Shown in pieces: positions 40,941-52,782 of a stretch of DNA of 64,000 nt. Numbering within the stretch: position 1 is the first letter of the stretch; every line of letters starts with the position of its first letter. The DNA is from Hippasteria phrygiana (Eukaryota > Echinodermata > Asteroidea > Valvatida > Goniasteridae): assembly GCA_037893225.1 (NCBI GenBank), contig JAZGUH010000487.1, positions 806,001 to 870,000 of the forward strand. Reading direction: 5' to 3'. The notes under the pieces were generated by a model. The model did no database searches, had not been told where the DNA came from, and saw only the letters and a list, made by a program, of their open reading frames with translations. Made by a program: the position numbers and the translations under genes.

Positions 40941-43900
40941 GTTTGTCACAGCCCAAGTATCGGTCATGGTCATACCGGTCATCATGGTCATCGAGTCTTC
41001 GAGTTCAAATGTCAAATGACATAGGGCGCCACTGTCATGACTGTAGGGCTTCTTAGGCCTAGGCCCTCAGGCATGTCAGGATAGCCCTAACTTAGTCGTA
41101 GGCTAACGTTAAGCCTAACTTGCCCTAAGTTAGTTGTTCAATTTCTTGTGCAAAAATTACATATTTTTTCTTTCAAGTTTTACTCGGGGGCGGATCCAGG
41201 ATTTGTTTTGCAGGGGGGGGGGGGGGGGGGGTTCCCTGAAATTTGCCCAGAAAGGTGACTCCCAAAATGTTTAGTCTGCGAAAAAAATATACAAGCGGAA
41301 GGGGGGGGGGGGGCTGACACAATTTTTCACCGTTGGTGGCGCCATTTACCCTCTTTGTTTTGTTCTATGCAAAATAAGACCTGTTTTCTGGTTTGCAACT
41401 TTAGTTTAGGCCTAACGTTAGACCTGATGTAGACCCCTTGGCATGCTTGGCCTAGTGCCGTTTTTAGTGGCCTACAAAAGTACAAGTACAACTAAAGTTG
41501 GGTCCGCACCTGTAATACCTAGTTCACTTTAAATTTAATTTAGTTCAGTTCAGCTTCAGTTCAGTTTATTTCCTCTCTTGCCCCTAGGACCTAATTCATA
41601 TGAAAAAACATGGAGCCAAAATAGAAGTTTAAGTCTACAAAACCTAAAAAAGCAAGCTTGTACTTGTAGGCCTACTTTGTACTAGGCCTAGGCCTAGGCC
41701 CGCTAAAGGCCTAGGCCCTGCATGTAAAATAAAAGATTAGGGCCCTAATTGTTTCAAAAAAGACATAGGCCCTATAGGCCTTGGAGAAAAACCAGACAGC
41801 AGGAAGATACACTGTCTGTGCTCTTTTCGAGTTTCACCTAAAAACATGTTGGGTTTTTTTTAAGCCTAGGCTAATTCTGATTTTTCGAATAATTCAAAAG
41901 TTTTTCACTTTTGAATGAGACATCTTGAATGAAAAAAATCCACCCACATTTCGGGCCTAGTTAATTACTAGTTTATATTGAATAGGCCTAGGACCATACA
42001 CATTTTTAATAATTTTGAGCCCAACATGTTAAATTCATGTATTAAGGCAAAATTATGTATAAAAAAACAAAAATGTCAACCAGTCAAATGGAAAATAAAT
42101 ATTGCGAGTCAGAATGTTTTTTTTTTTTTGGGTGATAAAAAAACCACTTTAAATATGTTCATTTCTCTTGTCCAACATGTCTCTTTCATTTTGAATGCGT
42201 CTTTGAACAGGGAAACACCAACGGTTGCCAGAATTTTGTTTAAATGACGGCCATCTTGAAAATAGAAAATAAAAAGCCCCTCTTCCTCCTTTTTTTTGAA
42301 AACCCGGACGTAAAACATGTTTGTTTTTTTACTCGGCCTAAGCAAGAATAAAAGCCTTTCTGGAGGGTTGTAGACACCCAAAATAAATTTGTGTTAAAAT
42401 AAAACATGTCAGAAGAAAAATCATTGAAGTGCGCAGAAAGAACAATCCCCTTGGAAAGTACACTAGGCCTATGCTACTGAAAAAGGCAGGCCTACTCCAG
42501 CTGGGCCAATTTCATAGAGCTGCTTAAAGGGACACATTGCTTTGGATTTTGCGATTTGGGCTATAAAACTGAAATGGATATGGTTGGGAAGCTTTTTTAA
42601 AAGTAGAATATAAAGATTCACATAACATGACAAATAACGGTCCGCCATTTTGTAGAACCAAATTTTTGACTCCACAAAATGGCGGACTGTGTTCACCAGT
42701 CGTATTTCCAGTCGCAGCTGGTTGAAGTACGTTCTGTTGATCCATTTTGATGTACTGTGGCACGGCGCGCAGCACTGGCGATATGTGTCGCGAGGTAGAG
42801 AATGGTACCTGGCGATAATCTGATAGGTTTACAAGGCCACTGGCTGCGGCGCCAGCCTAAATACTCTGACAGCGTATTTTGCGCATTATTTAGACGGTGG
42901 TATTTACTACTGGAAATAAGTCTGTTTCGCGGGTCAGATGTCAGGGGTCAGAGGCCAATTTTTTGTTTTGTAATCACTACTCACTAATTACAACACATTA
43001 TACGTGTTTTTTTGCATCAACAACTCTTATAAAAGATAAGGAACATTTCCAAACAGCAAAACTTGCTTAAGCGCAAAAAAACTTTGCTTAATAAAATCAG
43101 GCTACCGGCCAAAACTCCACATGATGTGTATTTAGCTGTTGTTTACTCCAGTTTTGGCTCGAAACCATATTTTACTTTAGGTTTTCCCAGCTATGTTAAA
43201 ACATTTATCGCTCAAATTCATATTTAGTGATTTTCAAATTCGTCCCAAAAGTCCAGTTTGTGCATTTGTTATTTTCAATTTCGTCAGTGAGCATTTAAAT
43301 TCAAACTTTGATTGTTTGATTTAATCATTTGATCACTCTATTTTGTCCAGTGCACATCAAGTTAGTCCTACCTGTTTTTCAATGCCTTCAATGGCCTTAT
43401 TCAGAAATCAAATTCGTCTTTGATCAAATCGTTTAATGCTATTGTAAAACAAATTCGTCGGGTGATTTTAATGTGTGCTGCCTTATATAAAACGCTTGCA
43501 TCGGTCTGTCGGCCCGTTTACATTTCGCCACTGGTCAAGCAAACAGGTCGTAATATAAATTTCGTCTGAAGACAAAATGCCCTGAAGTTGTTTTAGGCCT
43601 ATCCACTGATATATACATTTTTGGATCAAAATGTATTTCTGGAAAAGTTTAAAAATTTAGTGTTTACAAAGGAAAGTGAATTAAAGAAAACAAAGAAATA
43701 AAGAACAAAGAAAGAGATAAATAAAGAAAGAAATAAACAAGAAAGAATATTAAATATTATTACAAATATATATAATAACAATCAAACAAAAACGACTAAC
43801 AGTAAAAGGAGCAAACCAAGATGAAATAGGCCTATATATCCATTAGATTATTTAAATGGTAATTATGCAAATTTACTTGGGCAAAGACGAATTTATTCGA

Positions 43901-46900
43901 CCGATTGACCACTGTATGCAGGTCAAGACGAAATTGAACAATATTTAAAGCGAAAATCAGCAACTAAGTATTAAATTACTTGACCAAAGTTTGAATATGT
44001 TTGACCAAATACGAAATTGAAAATAACAAATGCACGAACCAGATTTTTGGGACGAATTTGAAGTTCACTATTAAAATATGAATTTGAGCGATAAATGTTT
44101 TTAAAAAGCTGGGAAACCTATATTAAGCAGGTTTTTTTTGTTTGCTTAAGCAAATTTTGTGCTTAAGCAGCTCTATGAAATTGGCCCCAGAAAACTCAAA
44201 CAGAAATAAACCTTACAGAAGCCAAGGCCTAGTAAAATACTTTTGGGATTTCCAGTCCTTTTGATAATTTCAATGAAATTTGGACTAGTTTACCTATCAC
44301 TCCAACTCTGGTGACAATTTTTTTCTGTCATTGGGGGTTTTGCAAATGTATGTATTTTATTCAACTTCATGATTGATTCTCGATCAAGGAAAGAGACATG
44401 TTGGGCAAGAGAATTGAACGTGTTTACAGTGGTTTCATTGGTTTTAGAAGAACTGACTCGAAAGTATTTTTTTTTAACCGATGGATCGGTTGACATTTTT
44501 TTTCACCTTGTTTTCAGTTGGTAAAAATAAAAACAAATTCAGCCCGCCCCCAAAAAGGAAGCGGGCAGGGACGCTACACGTTTTTTTTTACTTTGCCTAA
44601 ATTTGTTCTGAAATTGTGTTTAATTATTCCAAAATGACCTCTGCAACCCTGAAACGGTCTTCTTTTCATTCTGATGACCCTATTTTTGGAATTTTGAACC
44701 ATATCTTTTGGTAGAATAGACAGTTTCCTTTATGCATTTTTCAGCAATGCCATTCAAATCAAATGACTCCAAATGTTTCGTGGATTTTTCACGTGGATGT
44801 ATTCGAGTCCATCACAAGTCCCCTGCAAATCCATCACAAGTCCATCACAAGCCCCCCAGTCCTAATCCCAATCACAAGCTTATTCAAATGAGCTTTGACA
44901 AAGGCATTCCTTTGTCATTGTTCATCCAGTTACTTGTGACCAGCTTTATGAGAGGACTTCTGACTGGGCTTGTGAAAGGACTTGCAGGGACTCAAATACA
45001 ACTCTGATTTTTCATTTTCCTCAAATCTCACCCCTGTTTACTATTGCTGTTAATTTCAGGTTTTTTTCTTTTCTTTTTTCAGGGGCACAAGAAGGTCTGT
45101 AAGTGGCGGAACTGTAAGTGTGCAAATTGCCAGCTAATCACTGCACGGCAGAAGCTGATGGCTCGACATATTGCAATCTGTCGACAGCAAGACATCGAGG
45201 AGATGGCTGCCATTGCCTTGCAGCAGTCGGCCGCTGCATTCACTCTGCCTGGTGATGTTGAACCAGATCTAGAAGTCCGGAATCCTAGCTCTACCAGCTT
45301 AACGCTGCTGCAGTCTGGTTCTTATGAGGCGGGACAGCTTCTTAGTCCTACAGACTTGATGAGCAACAACCGAGGTGAAAATACTCAGCAACATAAAGTT
45401 AATAATATTAGCACCTTTATGGTCATGATGGTTCAGGCATGCAACTTTTCCGCGGATTTCCGCGTTTTTAAAAAATCTGACAGTGAAAAAAATCCGCACT
45501 TCAGCTCGTTTCCCACCGTGCCGACCGCGGAATCGTCCACCAACATGACCAATGTTGCTAGCGCACATCGTCTGGCTCCGTATTTTGTATACATACATTA
45601 CATAGAAAGGTCCAGGACACAGACTCCGTACACATTCTGTCGCGTACATGTATAGTCTTGCCGTTGTATGAACTAGTCGCTATAGCGCCCTCAATAGACT
45701 GATAGTCTGGTTCCGCATTTTTTTCTCGCGTCAATGAATACAATACATCGGGATACGGACACTATACCTACATGTACATATGTTTGCACGACGTCGTAAA
45801 GAGCTTCACGCTAGCGCTACGCGCTCGCATTTTATTTTCCGCGTTTTTGGAAATTGAAGAGTTGCATGCCTGGATGGTTATGATGTCACCCATAAGATGA
45901 TTTTTAATGGGTCATCTTTGTGCTGGGGCAATCAGAAGCACTGGAGCATTAATCCCCCACTCTTTTACATGCACTGATCTATAGAGCACAGGGGACCTCC
46001 AACTTTACGTCCCATCCAAAGGACGTGACTCTTTTTTTAAGATGAATAAGAACCCGTCATGCCCCAGATAAATGCACTCGTTATTACCAGGAATGCTTAA
46101 ATACAAGCAATACATGATGTGGTTTCCCATCCAAGTACTGCCTGCAGTCAACATTGCTTAACTTCGGTAGTGTGTCACTTGCTCTTCCCCTGGGCCAACT
46201 GTCTGGGACAATTAAAATAAGTATATATTGGGGGCAGGGGGATATATCTCCCACTTTTTGGCCAGCCACATAATTTACAATTCTTTGACGAAAGAAATCT
46301 TAAAGCTGCCAAGTCTGTGCTGTTGGGGTGTATCACCCCGATGAATACATTTTCAAATTGAATTGCTAATTTGTTTTGCCGAACATAAGTTATGAGCTGT
46401 CCAATGAGGCATTCCACCAACAAACAAACTGACCAACAATAAGTAACAGATTATTAAGTTTAAAATTTTGAATTAATAGCAGAATGCGACATTTTGATTC
46501 GCCAACCCTATACCACCCTTACAGTTTTCCTGGACCCGGATCTCATTCTTCAACAGATTCCAGAGAAATTATCCCAATTTTCAGACCTACAGACCCATAC
46601 AAACCTTTACAGTATTATGGGCTCCGTGCGCCGTCGAATGAGGGCGCTGTCCACATAGCAACCGCACTTCCATGGGCAGTACGTCGCTGATATCCGCACC
46701 GCGCTCCTCGTTCATTTGATACTCGTATACCAGTGGGATTGCTTTGTCTGTTCGCTGACTCTCGATAATTACGTTTTCAATAAGAATATCACAGCGGGAA
46801 CCAGACACTTAAATTGAAGTTAGGTAAGATGGCGTCGATATTGACCCCCTAACTCGCCTTTTCTTTCCGCTGAGGGGATAGTTGTGCACGGAGCCCATAG

Positions 46901-49371
46901 CTGGCTTAAAACTGATCTTAATGGCATAACTTCAAGGATGTTCTTATCTTTGTGTTATTGAATATTTATTAGACAATGCAGAGACACACAGCCATCATAC
47001 AAGTCCTCACCCCATCCATTACCAGTGGGAGACCAATAGCACTACTGGCCACTCCACCCCAGACTTGAGCAGCGAGCTTCATATCCAGCTCCCAGCAGTC
47101 AGCGAGCCCGACATCCCCTCCCCCATCTTGGGTGTCAGCTCCGCTCATGGAGTGGGCAGCAGAGGAAGCAGCTTTGGCCAGTTCATGGCCTTAACACCAT
47201 ACAACAATTACGGCCACCAGCAACTGCCGTTTCCCTTTGGACTGAGCACGCCCAAGTTCTCTGCTGCGACAAACCAGATCTACTCGCCCAACTTCTTGAT
47301 CTATCAGCAGCAGCAGCAGCAGCAGCAGCTCCGAGTCCAGGTTCCGCAGCAGTACCATCCTCGGGGAAGCAACAGCTTCGGCTACAGTGGTTGTGGCGAG
47401 GATGCCCAAAGTGCTTTTCTGCCTGTCGGGCATCTTCAGAGTCCGCTTGTCCATCACAGGCCTGCGGCGCAAGAGAGTCCACCTGAGACAGTGTCTTCCG
47501 ACACTTTTGATGAGCCTGTCATGCTGGCAACAGTCCAGGGTGGTTGTGGAGTGAGTGGGACGGAAACAGCTTGCAAACCACCTATGAGCAATATTGCCAG
47601 TACTCTTGTTGCGTCAAGGTACGTTACAGTCAAGAGGATGGGCATAAGAAAGCATTTGGAAAAAAAGATCCAAATTGGTATTTGTGGAAAGTAGCAAAAT
47701 TTGGAAATCAAGATTACAGGTTAGAAGCTTTAATTTGATATATTGTGTGTTGTGGTACCTAATTCCTAGCCCCCGGTACAACCTTTTGGAATTGTCGGAG
47801 TCTTGACCCCTTGTTTTGAGAAAATGAAGCTCAAAGTTTGTGATCTGTGATATATCACCTGAGTGTGAAAAAGAAATCATCCCCAAAAAATATTTCAAGA
47901 CTGGATTCAGTTTAAAAACTTTAGGATATGATTTTTTCAAATATACAGTTGTTCAAATCTCAAAATTGACTTTACAGTGAAAAATGTTTACTTTCCTTCT
48001 GTTTGTGCTGCGAGGTCACATTTTGGTTTTGCTCTTAATTTGTGGTCACAATCTGCTTTGAGGCTGAGGAGCCTGAGGGGATCATGGAGCAAGAATTCCC
48101 TTTGTGCGGTGGCATGACCAAGCTTTAACCCCTTGCGTACGGATGACGCCACATGGCGCAAAAAAACAGTGCCACCAGGCCGGATGACGCCATTGACCTC
48201 TGTTTGTGCAGTTTAAATCCATTGTTGGATTAAACAGTGCCACCAGGCCGGATGACGCCATTGGCCGCTGTTTGTGCAGTTTCAATCCATTGTTGGGTTA
48301 TTCTATATGTTACGCTTGACTGCACAAACACATTGTGGCCGTTTTGCTTGGCTGCCAGAGCCGCCACGGCACCCCGACGTCTCCCGTAAAAAAAAAACGT
48401 ACTCAAGGGGTTAAGGGTAATCAACAAGTTGCATTACTCCAAGAGCTAAACTTGACAACTGAAAAAAAATCAGCAACTCGGATGCAGTTCTGTTGATGGG
48501 GCATACTTGGAACATCACAGAGTCATATTGTAGGCAGTTGATGATTTTCTAATTCAAGAAATTACCTTGCCCCTAAAATGAAGTTCCAAGCCTGTGGGGG
48601 TTTGGAGGGATTTCTGTCAGTTCAGAAATCCAAATCTTCCCCCATGAAAAAATTATTCATCTGAGACCACCCCCCCCCCCCCCCCAAAAAAAAATATCTT
48701 GAACTACAGTGTATGCCTGAACCTGCTCAATGTGGCCAGTATTTGCGGTTAAACAAAATGTATGAAAGTATACTACTGTTAAGCTTGTCCCTTGTGATAA
48801 CCTGTGTATTATGTCCACATATTTGCAGCCCAGTAAAGTTTGTATATTCCTGCTCTTTCAAATTGTATATATTTTTTTACGAATAAATTGTCATGATATT
48901 TTAATAATGTCCTGTAAAAAAAATGCCGTAAAAACTGGCTTTCCACACGTACTAGTGTTGCTGAATGATCCATGCTGCAGGCCGGATCTGAATTATTGCA
49001 AGTCCGTCAATCATTCAAAATTTGTAAAGTAATTTCTGATAAAACTAAATAGGAGGACTTTTTCTTTCATTCAGTATTTCAATGGAAACTAATAATTTTG
49101 GTAATGCTAGAAAATTAGCGATTTTAAGGTTAATGTTCTGGGGATTTGACACAAAAAACATGGACATAAAAACTTGTTTAGGGAAGCATGTCTTGAACAC
49201 CATTATGCTGACTGTCTGTCTTTGACTTCCAGAACTTCCCAGCAAGCCTTCCCACCTTCCAAGATGTCAAACTTCCATTCCCTACCGGCAGCTGCTTTGT
49301 CAACTCAGGCCCGAGCCTTCATTCCGCTCCAGAATGCCCTGATTCCACAAAAGACACATCTTGGACAGTAA
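40647..49371 (+). CDS. DMRT: DMRT (doublesex/mab-3 related) zinc-finger transcription factor (whole gene, 4 exons)
   Basis: Exons 40647-40940, 45083-45374, 46973-47618 and 49233-49371 join in one frame of 456 residues with GT-AG introns. The DM domain (about residues 82-131) is split after Lys98. It keeps all eight zinc ligands: Cys85, Cys88, His91, His100, Cys104, Cys109, Cys111 and Cys114. Family knowledge: DM proteins bind the DNA minor groove and control sexual and neural fate in the nucleus. Odd points: the recognition helix reads ARQKLMARHIAICRQQ instead of the nearly invariant ERQRVMAAQVALRRQQ, and I saw no DMA domain. The C-terminal half is rich in Ser/Pro/Gln, with a run of eight glutamines. 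The subfamily (DMRT1-like or other) cannot be decided from this sequence. CREB3L lies upstream on the same strand and PRR5 converges from downstream. Confidence 0.95.
41030..41800. repeat. TAGGCC-rich stretch with two long G-runs
   Basis: Many CTAGGCCTAGGCC and GGCCTA units in DMRT intron 1 (41040-41115, 41410-41475, 41660-41790). Between them are GGGGCGGATCCAGGAT with a G18-19 run (to 41231) and a G14 run at about 41300-41314. Confidence 0.6.
42503..44190. mobile_element. 1.7-kb fold-back element L2
   Basis: GGGCCAATTTCATAGAGCTG at the left is mirrored by CAGCTCTATGAAATTGGCCC at the right. Inner arms also pair over more than 100 bp: 43186-43300 (AACATTTATCGCTCAAATTC, TTTGTTATTTTCAATTTCGT) with 43990-44110. 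Part of the left arm is interrupted from about 42524 to 43050 by sequence beginning TTAAAGGGACACA. It lies in DMRT intron 1. Confidence 0.75.
43678..43765. repeat. A/G-rich tract (AAAGAAAT units)
   Basis: Degenerate GAAAGAAATAAA repeats near the centre of L2. Confidence 0.5.
44690..45042 (+). repeat. repeat V copy hosting E2
   Basis: Sequence on both sides of E2 matches 50919-51053 (TATGCATTTTTCAG, AATGCCAT, CAAATC, GTGGATTTTTCA; CTCAAATCTCACC). Confidence 0.7.
44792..45006. mobile_element. hAT-type element E2 nested in another repeat
   Basis: 215 bp with termini of the E family (GATGTATTCGAGTCC / GGACTCAAATACAACTCTG) and a perfect 8-bp duplication ATTTTTCA (44784-44791 and 45007-45014). 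It ends 76 bases before DMRT exon 2. Confidence 0.9.
45083..45374 (+). CDS. DMRT: DMRT exon 2: second half of DM domain
   Basis: A long pyrimidine tract and TTTTTTCAG precede GHKKVCKWRNCKCANCQ. The donor CGAG/GTGAAA leaves in phase 1. The open frame runs on past the donor into a hAT-like element; that part is intron. Confidence 0.95.
45434..45872. mobile_element. hAT-like element F in DMRT intron 2
   Basis: 439 bp with ends CAGGCATGCAACT / AGTTGCATGCCTG and a 7-bp direct repeat GATGGTT on both sides. Sub-terminal CCGCGTTTTT / GCGTTTTTGG motifs. It starts 60 bases after DMRT exon 2 and lengthens the open frame there by chance. Confidence 0.78.
46616..46899. mobile_element. 284-bp element with TIR TATGGGCTCCGTGC
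   Basis: TATGGGCTCCGTGC at the left is mirrored by GCACGGAGCCCATA at the right. It is GC-richer than its surroundings, has no ORF of note, and ends 74 bases before DMRT exon 3. Confidence 0.7.
46973..47618 (+). CDS. DMRT: DMRT exon 3: Ser/Pro/Gln-rich region with Q8
   Basis: The acceptor TTTATTAG completes an Asp codon and opens DNAETHSHHTSPHPIHYQW. (CAG)8 at 47305-47328 encodes eight glutamines. The donor AAG/GTACGT leaves in phase 2. No domain is recognised; it is probably disordered. Confidence 0.9.
48129..48410 (+). mobile_element. piggyBac-like MITE B5 with duplicated core
   Basis: 282 bp, TTAA on both sides (48125-48128 and 48411-48414). The core ACAGTGCCACCAGGCCGGAT..ATTGTTGG unit occurs twice. 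It lies in DMRT intron 3. Confidence 0.85.
49233..49371 (+). CDS. DMRT: DMRT exon 4: C-terminus and stop
   Basis: The acceptor TGACTTCCAG completes an Arg codon. The exon reads TSQQAFPPSKMSNFHS and ends KTHLGQ at TAA 49369-49371. The frame and phase fit exon 3; there is no conserved motif. Confidence 0.83.
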
Positions 49372-49505
49372 CAAGAAGTACCAAAAGCAGATTGTATATG
49401 GCGGCATTCATGCAGGCTTTTAAGTTTCCTACTTTTTCTACCCTTTTCTTGAAATTCCTTCTTTTCTTTTTTCACTTCCTACTTTTTTATCCCACAACTC
49501 CGACA

Positions 49506-49573
49506 AATAAAATCTCATTGAATATTTTTTCATAACAGTGTTACACACTGTCATATGAAAATCACACAATAAA
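49506..49573 (+). promoter_or_regulatory. two poly(A) signals of DMRT
   Basis: AATAAA occurs at 49506-49511 and again at 49568-49573, 135 and 197 bases after the stop codon. Both are well placed for a short 3' UTR. Confidence 0.5.
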
Positions 49574-49850
49574 GGGCTTGGGTGCAGGAGTACTGCAACT
49601 TTACTTTCAAGAGCTTAGTTATTAAGGATGGAGCGCAAGTGTTGTGAGTACGGAACATGCCAAATGAGGCTTGTGATGCTGTGGACATGGGTGAGTATCA
49701 ATGAAGATTGAAGACTACTCCTGATGAAAGGCCACAACAGTCCTACTTTTATCCTGATTTTGTCCTCCAAAGTTCTCCTTTTGTACTGTTTTGTTTATTT
49801 TGATCAAACTGTTCTCCTGCTTCTTCACCTGGGTCTGCTTGAAAGCCTAT

Positions 49851-50058
49851 GGCCAATTTCATATAGCTGCTTAGGCACAACATTTTCTTAAACAAAAATA
49901 CTTGCTTAATAAAAGCAGGTTACCAGCCAAAACTCCATACATGTATTTCTTGTGACAATCACATGGAGTTTTGGCTGGTAACCTGATTTTACTAAGCAAG
50001 TTTTTGTTTGTTTGCTTAAGCACATTTTTGTGCTTAGGCAGCTCTATGAAATGGGCCC
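49851..50058. mobile_element. 208-bp fold-back element L1, same termini as L2
   Basis: GGCCAATTTCATATAGCTGC / GCAGCTCTATGAAATGGGCC with AACCTGCTTTTATTAAGCAA-type arms forms an almost complete hairpin. The inner GGTTACCAGCCAAAACTCCA also pairs. It lies just downstream of DMRT. Confidence 0.8.
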
Positions 50059-50319
50059 CGGTTCATATTGGCTTTAAAGTTGCTGCATGTATTTTCGAAT
50101 GTATCATTTGAAAAATAAATGTTGAAATTGATTCACTTCTTGTTGATTTGTTAGCAAAAAGTATGAGCTTTGCAATGAAACGTTCTACCAAAAAGTATAA
50201 CCGGCAATATGTAACAGATTTAAGAGTGTCCAATTCTACAGTATTGATGCCAATCTTGACCTATTCACACACATAGCACATAATAAAACAATATAGGATG
50301 ACCACACAGTGTAGTAAGT

Positions 50320-50600
50320 CAGGGGTGAGATTTGTCAGGATTTTTCCTGATTTCAGGATTTTTGGTCGGGATTCCAAAATTTGTTGAGAATCTCTTTTGC
50401 AATCTGGAATTCTTTAAATGTTTTCCTGAAGGTGTTTTTACCTGTAAAAGTGGATATAGACCAATAAAAAAACGGATATTTGAAGGGTGTGCCTTTAGGC
50501 AAATACAAAATATAGACGTTGATCTCGGTCCCTCATGGATTTTTCGTGGATTTTTGATGGATTTTTGTGGATTTTTCGTTTTTGGCCAATCTCACTCCTG
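50320..50600. mobile_element. 281-bp element with ends CAGGGGTGAGATT / AATCTCACTCCTG
   Basis: The inverted ends are flanked by GTAAGT on both sides (50314-50319 and 50601-50606). TGGATTTTTCG units repeat near the right end. Its right terminus resembles that of repeat V. Confidence 0.6.
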
Positions 50601-50918
50601 GTAAGTGCATTTTTTTCTTCAAAAATACAGGTTTCTTACTTAATTTGTATAGAAGGGAGAAATTTTCTGTCGGCGCACCGACATAACACCTTAAAGTTTA
50701 GTTGGGGTGGGGTTAGGGCGGGGCAGGAAGCCACAAGTTGAGGTGCCGTTTGAGTCCCTGAGGGAATACAGACATGAATTGGGCAATTTGTCGGGCAAGG
50801 GGCGAGAGAATAGAGGTAAATGGTGTAAAGATCTGTGGAGTTGGTTGAAATACAAACCAAGGGGCGGAACGAAAGGGTAGGGGCAATTTTAGTTTTTCTT
50901 TTATGGTTTCGGACCACG

Positions 50919-51053
50919 TCTGTTTGCAGACCCTATCTTTTTGTAGAAAGACAAATTCAGTTTTCTTATGCATTTTTCAGGAATGCCATACAAATCGAAT
51001 GCATGTGAATGTTTGGTGGATTTTTCATTTTTTCTCAAATCTCACCACCGATA
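50919..51053 (+). repeat. repeat V copy without the E2 insertion
   Basis: The uninterrupted relative of 44690-45042. It has a single ATTTTTCA at 51020-51027 where E2 sits in the other copy. Confidence 0.75.
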
Positions 51054-52170
51054 AAGTAATTATGCAGCTACTAATGAAGTGAATGTCGCACTTCGGCGTT
51101 CCGAGTTGCAGGCACAAACAACCATTGTTTCACTGGGAAGTCACTTTTGGGATTTTAAAATTGTTACATCTGAAAAGCCCTTTTCTTTCACATCCCAAAG
51201 GCACAAAACTGAATTCAATCTCCAAATATTGCTTTGGGTGATTTTGTTTTTGAACTCAGATTACAGTATGCATCTGACTTAAAATTCGAGCCTCATTGTC
51301 TCAAAATAAGGGGGCAAGACAAATAAATAACTTTAAAAGGTTAAAAATTATAGGGGTGTAAAAATGAGCTTACGCTGTACATTTAGGAAATACCATAATC
51401 TTAGTTTTCAGATTTTGCAACTATTTCCACCTGTGTCATGGAGGCCATTGTGAGAAATACAGCCTGCACTGAAAGAGAACTAGACGAAACAATAAACATA
51501 AACTTGCTTCCAGTCTTAAATTTAAAAATGAAAAAGTTTTGAAATTCCTAAAAGTATTTTTGAAAGCATGTTGCTTGGTTTTTACTTTAAAATAAAAAAA
51601 CTTGAACCTGGTGTATTGATATTGTTATCAGATGTTTTGAAAGTATAATTAAATTTGTTAGATTCATCATAATTGGCCAAAATTGTATTCAAAATGTCAA
51701 GATGAAAATCATGGTTTTTTCTTTTTTTTTATCTAGACAAAATAGCCAATTCTATTCAAATTTATAAAGCGTTAATTTTGAGCTGTTTATCTTCTTGGTG
51801 AGGGCTACTTGAGCTTTGTTCATATTTTCAGATGACCTATAAAATGAAATTCTGGTTAAAAAAAACAACAAAATCAACAAAAACAAATAGTTTGTTAGTG
51901 TGGATTGTAATGAATTATGTTTCAAGTTTAATATTGAATCCTAGGATATATTGTACAAAACATTGAAGCAAATTATTACGATTTGGCGTTTTATTATAAT
52001 TCGAGAACTTGACATTTAGCTTGTTTTAATACCAAAGATATATCAGGTTTTATAAAACGTTTGTTATTTTGTTGAAACCTATAATATCAAAATTGAGGTA
52101 AATAAAAAAAGATTTGCCTCGGATGAAAATTTAATTTGTAACCTTTGTGTTATAATTGTCTCTGAAAGAC
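51054..52170. other. AT-rich intergenic stretch, nothing recognised
   Basis: No exon, RNA gene or bounded repeat was found. Confidence 0.4.
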
Positions 52171-52174
52171 TGCC

Positions 52175-52335
52175 GGTCGCATTGGGTCAAATTCATTAGA
52201 TCAATGCCATTGGATCAGTTTCGTTTGATCACTGCCATTGGATCAATTTCGCTGGATCAATTTCACTGGATCAATTTTGTTGGATCAATTTCGTTCGATC
52301 AATTTCGTTGGATCGATTTCATTGGATCAATTGCT
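52175..52335. repeat. 15-bp tandem repeat (TTGGATCAATTTCGT)
   Basis: About ten degenerate units of GGATCAATTTCRTT. Any peptide read through it (DQFRWIDF units) is a by-product of the repeat. Confidence 0.85.
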
Positions 52336-52782
52336 AAGCAGTACACTACAGTGAGTAGTATAGGCCTACATGGGTGTGTTTATGCCAGGCTAAGCAAACT
52401 TGCTATTACCTAGAAAAAATATATATTGGGGGTTGAGGCTGGTACATAATTAAAACTGTTCGACTTCAAGCAAATCGCGTGGGGGCGCTCTCACCTCAAT
52501 GAATTATGACCACAAATTATGCGTTCAAACTTGTTATTTAAGCGTGTGCCTATTATGCCACTTACTTTTCAATAGGAAGGGCAGTTAAGGACCGTGTTGA
52601 AAAATGAGGGATTGTAATAATGTGGAGAGCAAGAATTTCCCGAGTTACTGGGCCTTCATCCTGGTGGGTTTTTGACGCGCGCGAGAGCAGGATTTCACTA
52701 TGGATAAAAAAAATTCCCGTCCACTCCCAGATAAATTTTGCGAACTGATACATCTTGCGCTGCAATCAGCTTATGCTACTAT

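Noticed and set aside
45375..45655. Continuation of DMRT exon 2 frame
   Set aside because: The GTGAAA donor and the phase of exon 3 fit, and the extra part is element F.
47183..47482. Alanine- and leucine-run frames antisense to DMRT exon 3
   Set aside because: Shadows of the CAG repeat and of the coding exon.
52156..52413. 85-codon frame with LDQF repeats
   Set aside because: Purely the translation of a 15-bp tandem repeat.
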